From positions 186,001 to 250,000 of the forward strand of contig JAFUNF010000006.1 of the NCBI GenBank assembly GCA_017473085.1: 64,000 nt of DNA, given 5' to 3'. Positions 62,578-64,000 of this stretch are shown here, piece after piece. Position 1 is the stretch's first letter. Each line of letters begins with the position of its first letter. A model generated the notes under the pieces. It saw only the letters and a list, made by a program, of their open reading frames with translations. It ran no database searches and had not been told where the DNA came from. The stretch is from Clostridia bacterium (lineage in GTDB: Bacteria; Bacillota; Clostridia; Oscillospirales; CAG-272). Both the position numbers and the translations under genes were made by a program.

Positions 62578-62595
62578 TGTCAATATCCTTTCATA

Positions 62596-63819
62596 TCATT
62601 TTTTCATATAGAAACCATTATTCTCGGTGATTGCTCCTAAAATTTCTAATAAGCCTAAGATAGAAGCTATTTTATCGTCATCTACGTTTAAATTCTTAAA
62701 GCTATTAACATTAACAGGAATTCCCGGTTTCATTGAATTATATACAAGCTTTGTTTCCTCGTCAAGCTTTGAGGTATCAAATTCTTTTGCTTCAAAGCTT
62801 GGTTTTGGAGCCAGTATAGGAGTGTTACTTCTATTACTTTTTCTTCGTTCATACAAAAATCCTTCTTTGAACTGATATCTAACATTTGATGCCTTATCAT
62901 TTTTGTTCGGCCTCAATTTTGCAGCCATTATATCTATCGAATCGTTGTATATGTCCATAAACTTTTCGAGCACATCAACAGCATTTGTTACGGCTTCGGC
63001 GCCATCAATTAGAAGTTGATTGTTTCCGCTGGAATGATAATCATTTGTTCTACCAGGAAATGCAAGAACCTTCTTTCTTTGTTCCTGTCCTCTGCGTGCA
63101 GTAATAGCTGCACCACTATCTCGTCTTGCTTCGACAACAACAACCGCAGAAGAAAGACCAGCTAATAATCTATTTCGAACTGGGAAATTAGATCCAGTAG
63201 GTGGCGTATCAGGTGGATATTCAGTAATAGCTGCACCAACCTTTAGTATTTTTTTATATACCTCTTCGTTCTCTTGAGGATAAATATAGTTAATACCGCA
63301 TCCTAAAACAGCAATTGTTGATCCACCAGCAAACATAGCTCCTTTTTGAGCCGCAGTATCAATTCCCTTTGCCATACCGCTAATAACCAGAGCGCCACCC
63401 TTTGTTAAGCCATAGCCTAACTCAAAGGCATTGTCTCTTCCAAGAGCGGACATATCGCGAGAGCCTACAACTGTAATGCATAACTTATTTTGGAAATCTG
63501 GTAGTTCTCCAATACAGTAAAGCACTGCTGGAAAATTCTCCAACACTCGCAAAGGCAATGGATATTTTTCATCAGATGGTGTTAAAATCTCTACATCATA
63601 CTTCTCGCACCATTTCATTATAAGTTCAGCAGACTTTGTGCTTTTATCCAAGAGCCTATTTTTATCGGAATCTCTAAGTCCAGGAATGAGTTCAACATCT
63701 GCATCATCACACTCAAATATATCTTTAACTGAATCAAAATGGTTGTAAAGTTTGCGATAAATTTTACTTCCTGCGCCAAAATGCAACGACAACCATAACC
63801 ATACCATCTTATCTGTCAT
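62596..63819 (-). CDS. dprA: DNA-processing protein DprA
   Basis: Loads RecA onto incoming single-stranded DNA in natural transformation; also widely present in non-competent species. 407 residues with N-terminal SAM-like helices, the Rossmann core (VVGSRDMSALGRDNAFELG, GGALVISGMAKGIDTAAQKGAM, VLGCGINYIYPQEN, FPVRNRLLAGLSSAVVVVEAR) and a C-terminal winged helix. ATG 63819 has AAGGTG close upstream; an earlier ATG at 63861 has no ribosome site and lies over the promoter -10 area. First gene of the dprA-leuS series. Confidence 0.95.
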   Translation of the reverse strand: MTDKMVWLWLSLHFGAGSKIYRKLYNHFDSVKDIFECDDADVELIPGLRDSDKNRLLDKSTKSAELIMKWCEKYDVEILTPSDEKYPLPLRVLENFPAVLYCIGELPDFQNKLCITVVGSRDMSALGRDNAFELGYGLTKGGALVISGMAKGIDTAAQKGAMFAGGSTIAVLGCGINYIYPQENEEVYKKILKVGAAITEYPPDTPPTGSNFPVRNRLLAGLSSAVVVVEARRDSGAAITARRGQEQRKKVLAFPGRTNDYHSSGNNQLLIDGAEAVTNAVDVLEKFMDIYNDSIDIMAAKLRPNKNDKASNVRYQFKEGFLYERRKSNRSNTPILAPKPSFEAKEFDTSKLDEETKLVYNSMKPGIPVNVNSFKNLNVDDDKIASILGLLEILGAITENNGFYMKK

Positions 63820-63851
63820 AATACACCTTAAAATACTTATTATAATATTAT

Positions 63852-63880
63852 ATAATATCATTAATTATCAAAGTTGTCAA
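63852..63880 (-). promoter_or_regulatory. Promoter of the dprA-leuS series
   Basis: Minus strand TTGACA (63880-63875), 17-bp spacer, TATTAT (63857-63852). Confidence 0.7.
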
Positions 63881-63892
63881 TCAATTTTTAAA

Positions 63893-63965
63893 TAAAATAA
63901 AAAAAGAGTTGCAAAATAAGAACAAAGTTCGTTTTTCCACACGAACTATTTTTTCACAACCCTTT
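63893..63965 (-). terminator. Terminator of a minus-strand gene beyond the window end
   Basis: On the minus strand an inner stem AGTTCGT/ACGAACT and an outer stem GGGTTGTGAAA/TTTTGCAACTC (with G-U pairs) are followed by TTTTTTTATTTTATTT. The preceding gene lies outside the window. Confidence 0.65.
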
Positions 63966-64000
63966 TAAAGTTATTTGTTTTTGTATTGCTCCCACATAAA

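Noticed and set aside
1..64000. CRISPR arrays, insertion sequences, prophage, rRNA, tRNA
   Set aside because: No regular repeat-spacer pattern, transposase or integrase motifs, or RNA gene cores were found on either strand.

Overview
The window is a gene-dense, AT-rich stretch of a low-GC Gram-positive chromosome, most likely an endospore-forming clostridium (Ruminococcaceae/Oscillospirales-like; the exact family is inference). The evidence is sporulation genes (spoIIID, yqfC, yqfD), a PolC-type replicase, strong GGAGG ribosome sites, many near-consensus vegetative promoters with 17-bp spacers, and U-tract terminators. There are no rRNA or tRNA genes, CRISPR arrays or transposases. Most of it is core genome.

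Layout. 1-3950 (+): 3' end of a D,D-carboxypeptidase, pgi, a small P-loop protein, a stretch of broken coding remnants (2.57-2.91 kb), and a cysteine-rich protein behind a sigma-K-like promoter. 3956-6905 (-): a Crp/Fnr-type regulator followed by a complete ABC importer whose binding protein is circularly permuted. 7-12.5 kb (+): galE-galM, spoIIID, a 0.7-kb AT-rich desert, then ylxM-ffh-rpsP-khpA. manA is monocistronic. 13.6-21 kb (-): rhaB-rhaA-SIS-prs-argS-yebC in one direction with short gaps. 21.1-28.1 kb (-): the sporulation/housekeeping string yqfC-yqfD-phoH-ybeY-era-recO-mutS2. 28.4-31.4 kb (+): mgtE with a leader peptide and hairpin region, then a DUF3343-cysteine desulfurase pair.

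31.4-34.8 kb (-): VanZ-like protein, rpe, ispF, ispD, a BlaI-type repressor and a lone acyl carrier protein; a winged-helix regulator is transcribed divergently from the last. 35.7-46.3 kb (-): pyrH-frr-uppS-cdsA-dxr-rseP-ispG-polC, joining UMP synthesis, ribosome recycling, isoprenoid and phospholipid precursors, membrane proteolysis and replication. rpsU has its own promoter. 46.8-63.8 kb (-): one long operon-like series dprA-topA-trmFO-plsX-rnc-radical SAM-smc-ftsY-rdgB-yhbY-nadD-yqeK-rsfS-leuS.

The genes make sense together as carbon entry (pgi, manA, gal, rha, rpe, prs), the non-mevalonate isoprenoid route (dxr, ispD, ispF, ispG, uppS), protein targeting (ffh, ftsY), ribosome maturation and DNA maintenance. 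The best leads are the permuted binding protein, the mgtE leader region, a set of three matching palindromes that may be the BlaI regulon, the frameshifted short gene at 2.6 kb, and the sigma-K-like promoter of the cysteine-rich protein. Start codons were moved where ribosome-site spacing and promoter position favoured it.
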